From assembly GCF_025354735.1 (NCBI RefSeq), contig NZ_JANXMI010000015.1:1-53145 (forward strand): a DNA stretch of 53,145 bases, given 5' to 3'. The notes beneath the pieces are model-generated. The model made no database searches and was not told where the DNA came from. It saw only the letters and a program-made list of their open reading frames with translations. The position numbers and the translations under genes are program-made. The stretch's first letter is position 1; every line of letters starts with the position of its first letter. Shown here in pieces: positions 24,878 to 33,448 of this stretch. This DNA is from Rugamonas sp. Lineage in GTDB: Bacteria > Pseudomonadota > Gammaproteobacteria > Burkholderiales > Burkholderiaceae_D.

Positions 24878-27555
24878 AGCGCTACCTCCACCGTGCAGCC
24901 AAGATCCGGGAATTCAACCGTACATTGTCCCCGTTTGATTTGAGTCACGCGGGCGATTCCTTGGGAATTAACTAGTCCTGCATGTTGCTTACCTCCGGGA
25001 TCTGAAAGTATAAATTTTTGGCCGACCAGTGGCTTGTTTCCATCGGTTAAGCAAAATTCAACCCATGCTTCTTCGTTCAATAAGCTATCGATCTCTAGGC
25101 GATGGTCTGCTTCAATCGGACCCTGCGGCCGATTCTGCGGCGCCAGCGTCTCCAAATTGCCATGAAACAGTGTCGGCATAGAGGTGAAGAACTGCACCTT
25201 GTCGCTGATCTCCAGCATGCAATTAGCGCCGTGCAGCCGCACGCCTTTGCGGCCACGGATGTCGACCCAATCGGTCTCGCTGATGAGACTGAGCACCTTG
25301 TTGGCGATCGCTTCGATCTCATCCGACTGCGCGGCGATGGTGACCTTGCCGGAAGCCGCGACCAGCTTCATGCCGGCCTTGTGCACGAACACGCGCAAAG
25401 CCTCGCCGATGCTGGCGAAAAAGCCGTCGCCGGTGGCGACCGACAGGCTGCGTCCGGTGGTCAGCGCAGTGTGTTCGTCGCTGGCGATGTGCGTCGATTG
25501 CGCTGTCGTCGTCGCGATGCCGGCCGGGCTGGCCAGCACCAGATGCGGCGCCGACAGTTCCGGAAAGTCGCCGCCTTGCCCCCTGATCGCGTCGTTTTGC
25601 GCCTTGAGCACGGCAGCCACCGCGCCCTGCTGGTCGGACGATTCCAGTGCGCCATGCTGGCGCGCCATCTCGGCGCGCGACTGGTGCTGCCCGCCGGCCG
25701 CAGTCAGGCGCTGCGCCGTCTCGTCCATGCTGGTGACGGTTGAGGCGGCGTTCGGACGCGCCTCCGTCGTCAGCAATAATCCCCGCGCCGCGCGCGCCAC
25801 GCCGTGCCCGTCGGTGCGCAACTCGAAGCCTTGGCCGCGCGCGTCCTGGCGCCCGACGCGGTCTTCGACGCGGGTGATGTAGCCCAGCGACAGCAAGCTG
25901 TGCTGGTGGTCGCTGCCCAGCTGGGCTTGCAGCTGGCCGGCCGTGTCGTCGAGCACCAGGCGGTTGCTGCGCCGGCCGCCGAGTTCCCGGCTGAGCCAGC
26001 CCGACAGGGCCAGCTGGCCGGGCAAATCCCACGGCGGCATATTGTGGGCGTTGGCGACGGCGTTGATGATGAGGGGATGGTCGATATTCCCATTCATGAA
26101 CATCACGACCACTTCCTGGCCGATGCGGGGGATGCCGCTCAAGCCGAAATGGCATCCCGCCACCGACGTCGCCACCCGGATCCAGCTCGAGCCGTCGCCG
26201 TTGGACTGGCCGAGCCGGTCCCAGTGGAATTGCACGCGCACGCGGCGCAGGCTGTCGGTGTAAATGTCCTGGCCGGGCGGCCCGACGACGATGGCCGTCA
26301 GCACCGGCGGGCAGGGGCAGGGATGGCTGTTGTGATGGCGGCCCGGCCGCCAGCGCACGGTCTGGCGGATGCAGACGAGTTCGTTGTCGTAGTGCGAGGG
26401 GGCGCCGGCTTTGGCCCCGGCCTTGGCCTGGTAATTGTTGCTGGCGGTGTGGGTCACCGACAGGATCAGGTAAAGGCGGTCGCCGATGGCGGGCGGCGTT
26501 TCCTCGTCCGGCGCCGCGATTCTGGGATCAGCGCTGAAGTGGCCGTCGAGCTCGAAAACCCGTCCCGGCTGGGCCGTGCGGTCGTTGCCGCCGGCCTCGA
26601 AATATTGCGCCAGCTGGTCGTGCTCGGCCATGCGCAGCGCGGCGAGCCGCTCGCCGTCGACGCCGTCGCGGTAGCCGTAGGACCCGGTGTCCTCATACCA
26701 TTCGTAGGATTCGACGTCGCCCTGCCGGTTGAGGGAGTTCGCCTCGCAATGCCGTGGGACGGGGCGTTTGTAGTTGAAGCTGGCCAGGGCCATGCTGCCG
26801 GCGCCGAGCCGGCGCACGGCCCGCCACTGGCGCAGGCCGTCGCCCTCGGCCGAGCCGGTCGGGCCGCGAAAAGCCATGTGGCCGGGGGCGCGGCCGTAGC
26901 CGCCGGTGGCGTCGGTCGGCTCGGCCTGGCGGCTGTCGTCGGACAGCCACAGGGTGTGGCCGTCGGCGCGGTGTTCGTACCAGTAGTGGAGGCCGCGCGC
27001 TTCCCAGCGCCGGTGCAGGTGGTTGTAGTCGGTTTCGTTGTATTGGTTGGCGCAGCTGAGCTGGGGGTCGTCGTCCGGCGCCGATAGCGAGGTCTTCCAG
27101 TCGTGCTGCCGGTAGTGCAGCAAGGTCGAGTCGGTGATCTGCAACACGCTGCGGCCGTGAAAGGACACGCAATCCTGGTGCAGCCGGGTGTACGCCAGCC
27201 AGGGACTGAGCACCATGGCGTAGTGGGCGAAGCCGCCGTCGGCGCGCAGGAAGCAAAATTGGCTGACGTAGCCGTTGAAGTAGCGCAGCGAGCCGTCCTC
27301 GCGCACCAGCGAGATGGTCACCATCTTGGCCATCATGGCCTTGAGCGGAATGCGGGCGTCGTCGGACAGGACGTCGACGTCGAAGCGGAAGTCGCGCGAC
27401 ACTTCCTCGTGGGCCTTGAGGCTGTTGACCAGCATGATGCTGTCGGGGCCGTCGTCGTGTGGGAACGCCATGCGCAGCAGGCGGTTGCTCTGCGTGTCGA
27501 GGCCCAGCGCCGAGAACGCCGCCTCCAACGGATCGACTGCCCGGAATCGTCCCAT
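24874..27555 (-). CDS. vgrG: VgrG spike protein (TssI) with C-terminal extension
   Basis: 893 residues from ATG 27555 (MGRFRAVDPLEAAFSALG), preceded by AAAGGG at 8 bases; earlier in-frame ATGs lack such a site. The gp27-like domain includes VNSLKAHEEVSRDFRFDVDVLS and the FQFHWD-type RVRVQFHWDRLGQSNGDGSSWIRV motif, followed by the gp5 OB-fold and a DUF2345 beta-helix near 600-780. A final segment of about 80 residues resembles a small transthyretin-like/Ig-like adaptor used to load cargo effectors. The last roughly 220 bases are AT-richer than the rest, in line with exchange of the adaptor together with its effector. Confidence 0.93.
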   Translation of the reverse strand: MGRFRAVDPLEAAFSALGLDTQSNRLLRMAFPHDDGPDSIMLVNSLKAHEEVSRDFRFDVDVLSDDARIPLKAMMAKMVTISLVREDGSLRYFNGYVSQFCFLRADGGFAHYAMVLSPWLAYTRLHQDCVSFHGRSVLQITDSTLLHYRQHDWKTSLSAPDDDPQLSCANQYNETDYNHLHRRWEARGLHYWYEHRADGHTLWLSDDSRQAEPTDATGGYGRAPGHMAFRGPTGSAEGDGLRQWRAVRRLGAGSMALASFNYKRPVPRHCEANSLNRQGDVESYEWYEDTGSYGYRDGVDGERLAALRMAEHDQLAQYFEAGGNDRTAQPGRVFELDGHFSADPRIAAPDEETPPAIGDRLYLILSVTHTASNNYQAKAGAKAGAPSHYDNELVCIRQTVRWRPGRHHNSHPCPCPPVLTAIVVGPPGQDIYTDSLRRVRVQFHWDRLGQSNGDGSSWIRVATSVAGCHFGLSGIPRIGQEVVVMFMNGNIDHPLIINAVANAHNMPPWDLPGQLALSGWLSRELGGRRSNRLVLDDTAGQLQAQLGSDHQHSLLSLGYITRVEDRVGRQDARGQGFELRTDGHGVARAARGLLLTTEARPNAASTVTSMDETAQRLTAAGGQHQSRAEMARQHGALESSDQQGAVAAVLKAQNDAIRGQGGDFPELSAPHLVLASPAGIATTTAQSTHIASDEHTALTTGRSLSVATGDGFFASIGEALRVFVHKAGMKLVAASGKVTIAAQSDEIEAIANKVLSLISETDWVDIRGRKGVRLHGANCMLEISDKVQFFTSMPTLFHGNLETLAPQNRPQGPIEADHRLEIDSLLNEEAWVEFCLTDGNKPLVGQKFILSDPGGKQHAGLVNSQGIARVTQIKRGQCTVEFPDLGCTVEVAL

Positions 27556-27696
27556 GCCGTGCCCTTTCGTTGCGCCGCCCATGCGGGTCGGGCAACTATA
27601 GGGACTGTGCGGGCGCAGCGTGTTGAGTCGGGTCAAGTTGCCTTAACCTTGATCGCGGTGGTGGGTTGATGCGATACGGTGCCGCCGTGCGATGGT

Positions 27697-28659
27697 TCAG
27701 CCCAAACCCATGGTGAACACCACTCGCGCCTGGCCTTGATCGGTCCAGTGTTCCGCCACCTGAGCCAGCGGGATGACGTTGGTGGCGATCTCCAGTCCGG
27801 CGGGGACGGCGTCTTGCAGCAGTTGCTGCATCGTGTGCAGGATGCGCGGCAGGCTTATGCTGCCCATGCCGCTGCCCTTGAGCTCGATGGACGAGGAACG
27901 CAGCGCCGCGCTCGGCAGCGTGATGTCCGGGCCGCTGATGGCGCCGATCTGGATGAAGCGCAGCGGCACCGCGTCCGGCGTGGCACGGGTCGCGGCCGCC
28001 AGCAACTGCTCGGCGCTGGCGCCCCACAGATAATCGAGCACGACGTCGATGCCGTCGCGGAACTGCGATTGCAAGGCGTGCTCCAGCGCCGCCGCGTCCT
28101 GCGCCAGATTGATCGTCACGTCGGCGCCGACCGCGTGCAGCGATTGCAGCGCTTGCGCATTGCGTCCGGTGGCGATGACCTTGCCGGCGCCCAGATATTT
28201 CGCGATCTGCACGGCGAGCCGACCCGAGCTGCCGGTGGCGCCGTTAATCAATACGGTTTCTCCCGCCACCAGCCGGGCGCGCTCCATCAGCGCGGCCCAC
28301 GATGACATGCCGGGAATCGCAATCGCCGCCGCCATTACGTCACCGAGTTCCGGCGGCAGCGCGATGCAGTGCGCCTTCCTGACCAGGCAGACCTCGGCCA
28401 TGCCGCCGAACGGCGCTTCCGGCAGGAAGAAATAGACGCGGGTTCCATCGTCGAGCACGCCCGTGCCGTCGACGCCGGGCACGAAGGGCAGGCCGCCCGA
28501 TGCGCTGTAGTGTTTGCCCGAGGCCCGGCTTTTGGTGACGTGGCTGAGCGCCGACGCCGCCACCGTCACGCGCGCCATGCCGTCGGCGACGCCGCCCGGT
28601 GCGGCGAAGTCGCCATACACCGGCGTCGCGCCGGCTGCTTGAACGAGGGCTGCTTTCAT
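27697..28659 (-). CDS. Zinc-type alcohol dehydrogenase/quinone oxidoreductase family protein (MDR)
   Basis: 320 residues. GroES-like N-terminal fold and a Rossmann domain with the NADP-binding ETVLINGATGSSGRLAVQIAKYLGA segment around residues 150-175. It lacks the structural-zinc cysteine cluster, as in zeta-crystallin-type quinone reductases. It likely reduces quinones or alkenals with NADPH in the cytoplasm. It is divergent from the ABC exporter operon across a 380-base region. Substrate not assignable. Confidence 0.88.
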   Translation of the reverse strand: MKAALVQAAGATPVYGDFAAPGGVADGMARVTVAASALSHVTKSRASGKHYSASGGLPFVPGVDGTGVLDDGTRVYFFLPEAPFGGMAEVCLVRKAHCIALPPELGDVMAAAIAIPGMSSWAALMERARLVAGETVLINGATGSSGRLAVQIAKYLGAGKVIATGRNAQALQSLHAVGADVTINLAQDAAALEHALQSQFRDGIDVVLDYLWGASAEQLLAAATRATPDAVPLRFIQIGAISGPDITLPSAALRSSSIELKGSGMGSISLPRILHTMQQLLQDAVPAGLEIATNVIPLAQVAEHWTDQGQARVVFTMGLG

Positions 28660-28860
28660 GGCGGATCTCCTGGATGGGGCGGGTGGAGCAAGGGTTTATG
28701 GCCGGCGCCGCCAACTTCCTGCGGCGATACGGGGTACAACCATGCCGATATCATTGTACTGGTTTCAGGAAGCGAGAATCGCGCGGCGATGGGCGGAGCG
28801 CGAACGTCGATAAGCCGGTTCAAGCCTGCCGCCAGCGCCGTGAGGGCGGCTTCATTACCG

Positions 28861-28894
28861 GGCCAACGCTGTCCGGATTCGGACAGCATTGGCC
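28861..28894. promoter_or_regulatory. 34-bp palindrome, candidate enhancer for the sigma-54 operon
   Basis: The core GCTGTCCG-GATT-CGGACAGC is a perfect 8-4-8 dyad. It extends outward after one mismatched pair to GGCCAA and TTGGCC. Its centre is about 140 bases upstream of the predicted sigma-54 transcription start, the distance usual for enhancer sites of NtrC-type activators. A second palindrome, ATTATTCC-CCG-GGAATAAT, lies at 28928-28946. Binding by the operon's own regulator is inferred. Confidence 0.6.
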
Positions 28895-28990
28895 GCAGCC
28901 GGGCAGCCGCGCATTGCGCGCAACCCGATTATTCCCCGGGAATAATTTCCAGTGCATTGATTATTAAAGGTTTTGTTAAAATCGTATCGC

Positions 28991-29006
28991 TGGCATGGCG
29001 CTTGCA
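28991..29006 (+). promoter_or_regulatory. Sigma-54 promoter of ABC exporter operon
   Basis: TGGCATG-gcgc-TTGCA matches the -24/-12 consensus (TGGCACG-N4-TTGCW) with one difference, and keeps the exact ten bases between the GG and GC doublets. It points at the adaptor gene starting at 29040, leaving about 25 bases of leader. A gene for a sigma-54-interacting activator lies in the same operon. Confidence 0.75.
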
Positions 29007-29039
29007 ATAAGCAACTCAATATTATTCATCGAGCAAGCC

Positions 29040-30287
29040 ATGGACCAGCCCATCAGCCGTCGCAGCATCAGCCGGCGCCAGCGCCACACCGTCATCGTCA
29101 TCGCCGCCGTGCTGGCGAGCGCGTGCGCGGCCGCGTGGGGCATCAACCGCGCCGTCACGCCCAGCGTCGAGGCCGGCTCCATGCTGGTGTCGGAAGTGCG
29201 CCTGAGCGCCATCGCCAATACCGTCAGCGCGTCCGGCATCGTGATTCCGGTGCATGAAGAGCTGGTGTCGAGCGCCATCGTGACGCGGGTCGCGAAAGTG
29301 CGCGCGCGCGCCGGGCAGCCGGTGGCGGCCGGCGAGCTGTTGCTGGAACTGGACGACGGCGCCGTCCGGCTGGCCATCGACGCCATCAAGGAGCAGCTGG
29401 CGCAGCAGGACAACCGCGTCACGTCGCTGACGCTGGAGCTCGATCAAAAACGCCGGCAGCTCGGCAGCGGCATCGAGTTGCTGGAACTCGATCTGGAGGC
29501 GACCCGCGTGCGCCTGGGCCGCCTTCAGACGCTGCGCAAAAGCGGCGCCGTGTCCGGCGAGGATTTGATGACGGCCGAGCTGAACGTCAAGCGCAACGAA
29601 ATCCAGCTGCGCCAGCAGCACGAGCAGATCGCCGACAGCCGCCGCGTCACCCAGAGCGCCATCGACGGCGCGCGCCTGCAGCATGCGATTTTGCTCAAGC
29701 AATTGCAGCAGCAGGAACAGTTGCTGGCGCAGACGCGGGTGCGGGCGCCGTTCGCCGGCATGCTGACGTGGCTGCTGGCCGACGAGGGCGCCAGCGTCAA
29801 TGTCGGCCAGCTGGTGGCCAAGGTGTCGGAGCTGGATAATTTCAAGGTCGAGGCCTCGCTGTCGGATTTCCACGCGCGCGCGCTCAGTCCGGGTCTGGCC
29901 GTGCGCGTCGAGCAGGGCGGCCAGGTGCTGGCCGGCCGCGTGCAGACGGTGCTGCCGGAAATCCAGGACGGCACCGTCAAGCTGCTGGTGACGCTGGACC
30001 AGCCCCACCATCCGATGTTGCGCAACAAGCTGAGGGTGGACGTCAACATCGTCACCGAGCAGCGGAGCGGCGTGCTGGTGGCCGACGGCGGCCCGGCCAT
30101 CAACGGCCGCGGCCGCCAGGCGCTGTTCGTGCTGCGCGACGGCGCCGCCCGCAAGACCATGATCGAGGTCGGCGCCGGCGATGGCAAGGCGGTCGAAATC
30201 GTGTCCGGCGCCAAGGCCGGCGACCGCATCATCGTGTCCGACCTCAGCCGCTACAAGGAACTCGATTCCATCCGCATCGTCCAATAA
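29040..30287 (+). CDS. ABC exporter periplasmic adaptor (HlyD/MacA-type membrane fusion protein)
   Basis: 415 residues from ATG 29040 (MDQPISRRS), chosen because the sigma-54 start lies near 29017 and no earlier start would be on the transcript. One N-terminal membrane helix (about 16-37), a split lipoyl/barrel-sandwich domain (VRARAGQPVAAGELLLELDD and RVRAPFAGMLTWL), a long coiled-coil hairpin (residues about 110-225) and C-terminal beta-barrel parts. It would link the FtsX-type permeases to the outer membrane as in MacAB. First gene of a six-gene operon with small gaps. Confidence 0.88.
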   Translation: MDQPISRRSISRRQRHTVIVIAAVLASACAAAWGINRAVTPSVEAGSMLVSEVRLSAIANTVSASGIVIPVHEELVSSAIVTRVAKVRARAGQPVAAGELLLELDDGAVRLAIDAIKEQLAQQDNRVTSLTLELDQKRRQLGSGIELLELDLEATRVRLGRLQTLRKSGAVSGEDLMTAELNVKRNEIQLRQQHEQIADSRRVTQSAIDGARLQHAILLKQLQQQEQLLAQTRVRAPFAGMLTWLLADEGASVNVGQLVAKVSELDNFKVEASLSDFHARALSPGLAVRVEQGGQVLAGRVQTVLPEIQDGTVKLLVTLDQPHHPMLRNKLRVDVNIVTEQRSGVLVADGGPAINGRGRQALFVLRDGAARKTMIEVGAGDGKAVEIVSGAKAGDRIIVSDLSRYKELDSIRIVQ

Positions 30288-30320
30288 ACGATTTATATCA
30301 TTTATATCAAAGAGAGCGCC

Positions 30321-30983
30321 ATGATACGACTGCACAACGTCAGCAAAACCTATCAAACCGACAAAGTGGAAACGCTGGCCCTGCGCGGCATCGACCTGCG
30401 TGTGCGGGAGGCCGAATTCGTCTGCATCATGGGCCCCAGCGGCTGCGGCAAGAGCACGCTGCTCAACCTGATCGGCCTGCTCGACCAGCCGGGCAGCGGC
30501 GCCATCCACGTCGGCGGCGCGGCCGTCGCGTCCTACCGCGACAAGCACGTGGCGCAGTTGCGCAACGCCACCTTCGGCTTCATCTTCCAGAGCTTCCACC
30601 TGATTAACGATCTGCGCGTGATCGACAACGTCGAGCTGCCGCTGTTGTACCGCTCGCTGCCGGCCGGCGAGCGGCGGGCCATGGCGCGCGCGGCGCTGGA
30701 GAAGGTGGGCCTGGGCGCGCGCATGGACCATTATCCCAACCAGCTGTCGGGCGGCCAGCAGCAGCGCGTGGCGATCGCGCGCGCCATCGTCGGCCGGCCG
30801 CGCGTGTTGCTGGCCGATGAGCCGACCGGCAATCTCGACAGTAAAATGGGCGGCGAGATCATGGACTTGCTGCTGGACCTGAACCGGGAGGGCACGACCG
30901 TCGTCATGGTCACCCACGACGAGCGCGCCGCGCAGCGCGTGAACCGCATCGTGCGCGTGTTCGACGGCCAGCTGGTCGCCTGA
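30321..30983 (+). CDS. ABC transporter ATP-binding protein (MacB/LolD-like)
   Basis: 220 residues. Walker A GPSGCGKST (38-46), Q-loop FIFQSF (88-92), signature LSGGQQQR (142-149) and Walker B VLLADEPTGNLDS (162-174) with the catalytic Glu are all intact. It belongs to the MacB/LolD/FtsE class that powers mechanotransmission with FtsX-fold permeases and has no transport channel of its own. It lies 33 bases after the adaptor gene. Confidence 0.95.
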   Translation: MIRLHNVSKTYQTDKVETLALRGIDLRVREAEFVCIMGPSGCGKSTLLNLIGLLDQPGSGAIHVGGAAVASYRDKHVAQLRNATFGFIFQSFHLINDLRVIDNVELPLLYRSLPAGERRAMARAALEKVGLGARMDHYPNQLSGGQQQRVAIARAIVGRPRVLLADEPTGNLDSKMGGEIMDLLLDLNREGTTVVMVTHDERAAQRVNRIVRVFDGQLVA

Positions 30984-30992
30984 GGAGGCCGC

Positions 30993-32240
30993 ATGTTCCG
31001 ACACTATCTGCTGACCGCGTACAAGGTCTTCCTGCGGCGCAAGCTGTTCACCGCCATCAACCTGCTGTGCATCGTGCTGACGCTGGTGATTCTGATGGTC
31101 GTCACGGCGCTGCTGGAGAACGCTTTCTATCCGACCGGCGTCGAGGGTAAAAGCCCGCGCATGTTGCAGGTGATGACGATCGAAGCGTACACGCCAGACG
31201 GCAATGACTTCATGCGCAACCCGCTCGGCTACAAGACCATCGCCCAATATCTGAAGCCGCTGAAGTCTGCCGAGAGGGTGTCGGCGGTGACGATACCGGA
31301 GACGGTGTCGGTGTATCAGCAGGGCCGGGTCAGCGAGCTGTTGATGCGCCACGCCGACGCCGACTACTGGCGGATACTCGATTTCACCCTGCTGGCCGGC
31401 CGTCTGCCGACGCCCGACGATGACGCGCAGGGGCGCTTGGTGGCCGTGGTTAACGCCGCCACCGCCGCCAGGTTGTTGCCTGGCCTGGCGCTGGCGCGCG
31501 TCGTCGGCCAGAGAGTCAATGTCGGCGGCCAGCTGTTCCAGATCATCGGCGTGGTTGGCAACGCGCTGCAGGTGAACGCCTATGCCGATATCTGGGCGCC
31601 GATTTCCAGCCTGCCGTCGACCGCTTACCAGTCGCGCATGACAGGCAATTTCACGGCGCTGCTGCTGGCCCGCAGCGCGGCCGACCTGCCGCGCCTGAAG
31701 CGCGAGGTCGAGCGGGTCGCCGGCACCGTGCAATATCCCGATCCGCGCGAGTGGCCGACCGTGCGCATGTGGGCCGATAGCAAGCTCGACCTTTTCGCCC
31801 GCATGATCTTGCAGCGTGAGGGGCGCGACGGCGGCGGCGCCATCCTGCTGGCCGGGGTCGCCGGGCTGATGCTGCTGTTCATGCTGCTGCCGGCGCTCAA
31901 TCTCGTCAACCTGAACATGGGCCGCATCCTCGAGCGCAGCACCGAGATCGGCGTGCGCAAGGCCTTCGGTGCCACCAGCGTGCAGCTGGTCGGCCAGCTG
32001 GTGCTGGAAAATGTGCTGTTGTGCCTGGCCGGCGGCGCGCTCGGCCTGCTGTGCGCCAAGGGCGCGCTGCTGTGGCTGGAGGGCTCGGGCTTGATTCCTT
32101 ATCTGCACGTGGAGCTGGACCTGGTCGTGTTCGGCTGCGGCCTGCTGATGACCGTGGTGTTCGGTTTGATGTCGGGCGTGATCCCGGCCTGGAAAATGTC
32201 GCGCCTGGACCCGGTCCACGCGCTGAAAGGAGGCGCATGA
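30993..32240 (+). CDS. ABC transporter permease, FtsX/MacB type (first)
   Basis: 415 residues. N-terminal helix (about 20-41) followed by a large periplasmic MacB_PCD domain to about residue 280, then three C-terminal helices with the FtsX_C signature (EIGVRKAFGATSVQLVGQL). Topology 1+3 helices with a periplasmic core is that of MacB without its ATPase domain. Starts 9 bases after the ATPase gene; its stop overlaps the next permease start (ATGA). Confidence 0.92.
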   Translation: MFRHYLLTAYKVFLRRKLFTAINLLCIVLTLVILMVVTALLENAFYPTGVEGKSPRMLQVMTIEAYTPDGNDFMRNPLGYKTIAQYLKPLKSAERVSAVTIPETVSVYQQGRVSELLMRHADADYWRILDFTLLAGRLPTPDDDAQGRLVAVVNAATAARLLPGLALARVVGQRVNVGGQLFQIIGVVGNALQVNAYADIWAPISSLPSTAYQSRMTGNFTALLLARSAADLPRLKREVERVAGTVQYPDPREWPTVRMWADSKLDLFARMILQREGRDGGGAILLAGVAGLMLLFMLLPALNLVNLNMGRILERSTEIGVRKAFGATSVQLVGQLVLENVLLCLAGGALGLLCAKGALLWLEGSGLIPYLHVELDLVVFGCGLLMTVVFGLMSGVIPAWKMSRLDPVHALKGGA

Positions 32241-33442
32241 TGTTGCACCATCTGCTAAAACTGATCTGGAAGCGCAAGACGCGCAACCTGATGCTGTCAC
32301 TGGAAATCCTGCTGGCCTTCGTCATCGTGTTCGCCATCGCCGCCTTCGCCACCTACTATCACCGCCTGTATCAGCTGCCGGTGGGATTCCAGTATCAGGC
32401 CATGTGGTCGGTGACGATAGAAACCCGGGGCAACGGCGCGCTCAAGAGCGATCCGCAAATCTACGACAAGATCAGGCGCGGTTTGCTGGCGCTGCCGGAA
32501 GTAGAGCAGGTAGGCTTCGCCAGTTTCCCGGTCTACGAAATGTCGTCGATAACGAGCAAATTCACGCTGCCCGACGGCAGCCGCCCCCTCGTCAGCTCGG
32601 AGCTGGAAGTGTCGGACGATTTCTTCGCCGCCGCCGGCATGACGCTGGTGGCGGGCAACTGGTTCTCCGCCGCCGACGATGGGGCCGCCGCCACGCCGGT
32701 CGTCATCAACCGCAGCCTGGCCGCCCACCTGTTCCCCGACGGCGATCCGGTCGGCCGCCGGTTCAGCGAAAAAGCGCATGAGGGAAAGGCTACGCACCTG
32801 TACAAGGTCAGCGGTGTGGTCGACGAATTCCGCAACCAGGGCGAGTACATGGCGCCGGTTAACTTCATGTTGAAGCGCTTCGTGCCGCAAGCCGTGGACT
32901 ACGGCCTGAACGCCATCGTGCTCAAGGTGAAGCCCGGCACGCCGCGCGCCTTCGAGAGCACGCTGAACCGCCAGCTCAAGCAGGTCCACGGCGACTGGAG
33001 CTATACCATCTCGCCGGTGGCGGACCTGCGCAGCGCGATGCTGCGGCTGCAATTGATACCGCTGCTGATAATGTCGGTGATCGCCGCCTTCCTGCTGCTG
33101 ATGGTCGGCTTCGGCCTGTTCGGCGTGCTGTGGCAGCACACCACGCAGCGCATCCCGGAGCTCGGTCTGCGGCGCGCCATCGGCGCCAGCGCGGTCGACA
33201 TCTACCGCCAGATCGTGGCCGAGCAACTGCTGCTGAGTACGCTCGCCATGGTGGTCGCGCTGGCGCTGCTGGTGCAGCTGCCGCTGACGGGCGCGCTGTC
33301 CGGCATGCTGAGCTGGTCCGTGTTCGGCACCGCGACGGCACTGTCGATGAGCGTGATCTATCTGCTATCCTTGCTTTGTTCGCTCTACCCGGGCTGGCGC
33401 GCCGCGCGCCTCAGCCCGACGCAGGCGCTGCACTATGAATGA
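32237..33442 (+). CDS. ABC transporter permease, FtsX/MacB type (second)
   Basis: 401 residues from ATG 32237, which has AGGAGG three bases upstream and overlaps the stop of the first permease. The layout repeats that of the first permease: one N-terminal helix, periplasmic MacB_PCD domain (DDFFAAAGMTLVAGNWFS), three C-terminal helices and PELGLRRAIGASAVDIYRQI. The two unlike permeases probably form a heterodimer, in contrast to the homodimer of MacB. Confidence 0.92.
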   Translation: MMLHHLLKLIWKRKTRNLMLSLEILLAFVIVFAIAAFATYYHRLYQLPVGFQYQAMWSVTIETRGNGALKSDPQIYDKIRRGLLALPEVEQVGFASFPVYEMSSITSKFTLPDGSRPLVSSELEVSDDFFAAAGMTLVAGNWFSAADDGAAATPVVINRSLAAHLFPDGDPVGRRFSEKAHEGKATHLYKVSGVVDEFRNQGEYMAPVNFMLKRFVPQAVDYGLNAIVLKVKPGTPRAFESTLNRQLKQVHGDWSYTISPVADLRSAMLRLQLIPLLIMSVIAAFLLLMVGFGLFGVLWQHTTQRIPELGLRRAIGASAVDIYRQIVAEQLLLSTLAMVVALALLVQLPLTGALSGMLSWSVFGTATALSMSVIYLLSLLCSLYPGWRAARLSPTQALHYE

Positions 33443-33448
33443 GCGGGC

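Larger units (their letters stand above)
28660..29039. other. Divergent regulatory region between MDR gene and ABC exporter operon
   Basis: About 380 bases without a gene. It holds the 34-bp palindrome, a second 19-base palindrome (28928-28946), the sigma-54 promoter at 28991-29006 and a possible promoter for the MDR gene on the other strand. The AT-rich part (28945-29030) fits a promoter with helix melting. An open frame starting at 28995 would begin upstream of the expected transcription start and is not used. Confidence 0.6.

Noticed and set aside
28995..29039. Upstream start for the exporter adaptor
   Set aside because: It lies within the sigma-54 promoter, before the expected transcription start; ATG 29040 is used.
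29022..32300. Very long open frame antisense to the ABC exporter genes
   Set aside because: GC-rich shadow frame; product is His/Gln/Arg-rich without domains and covers strongly supported genes on the other strand.
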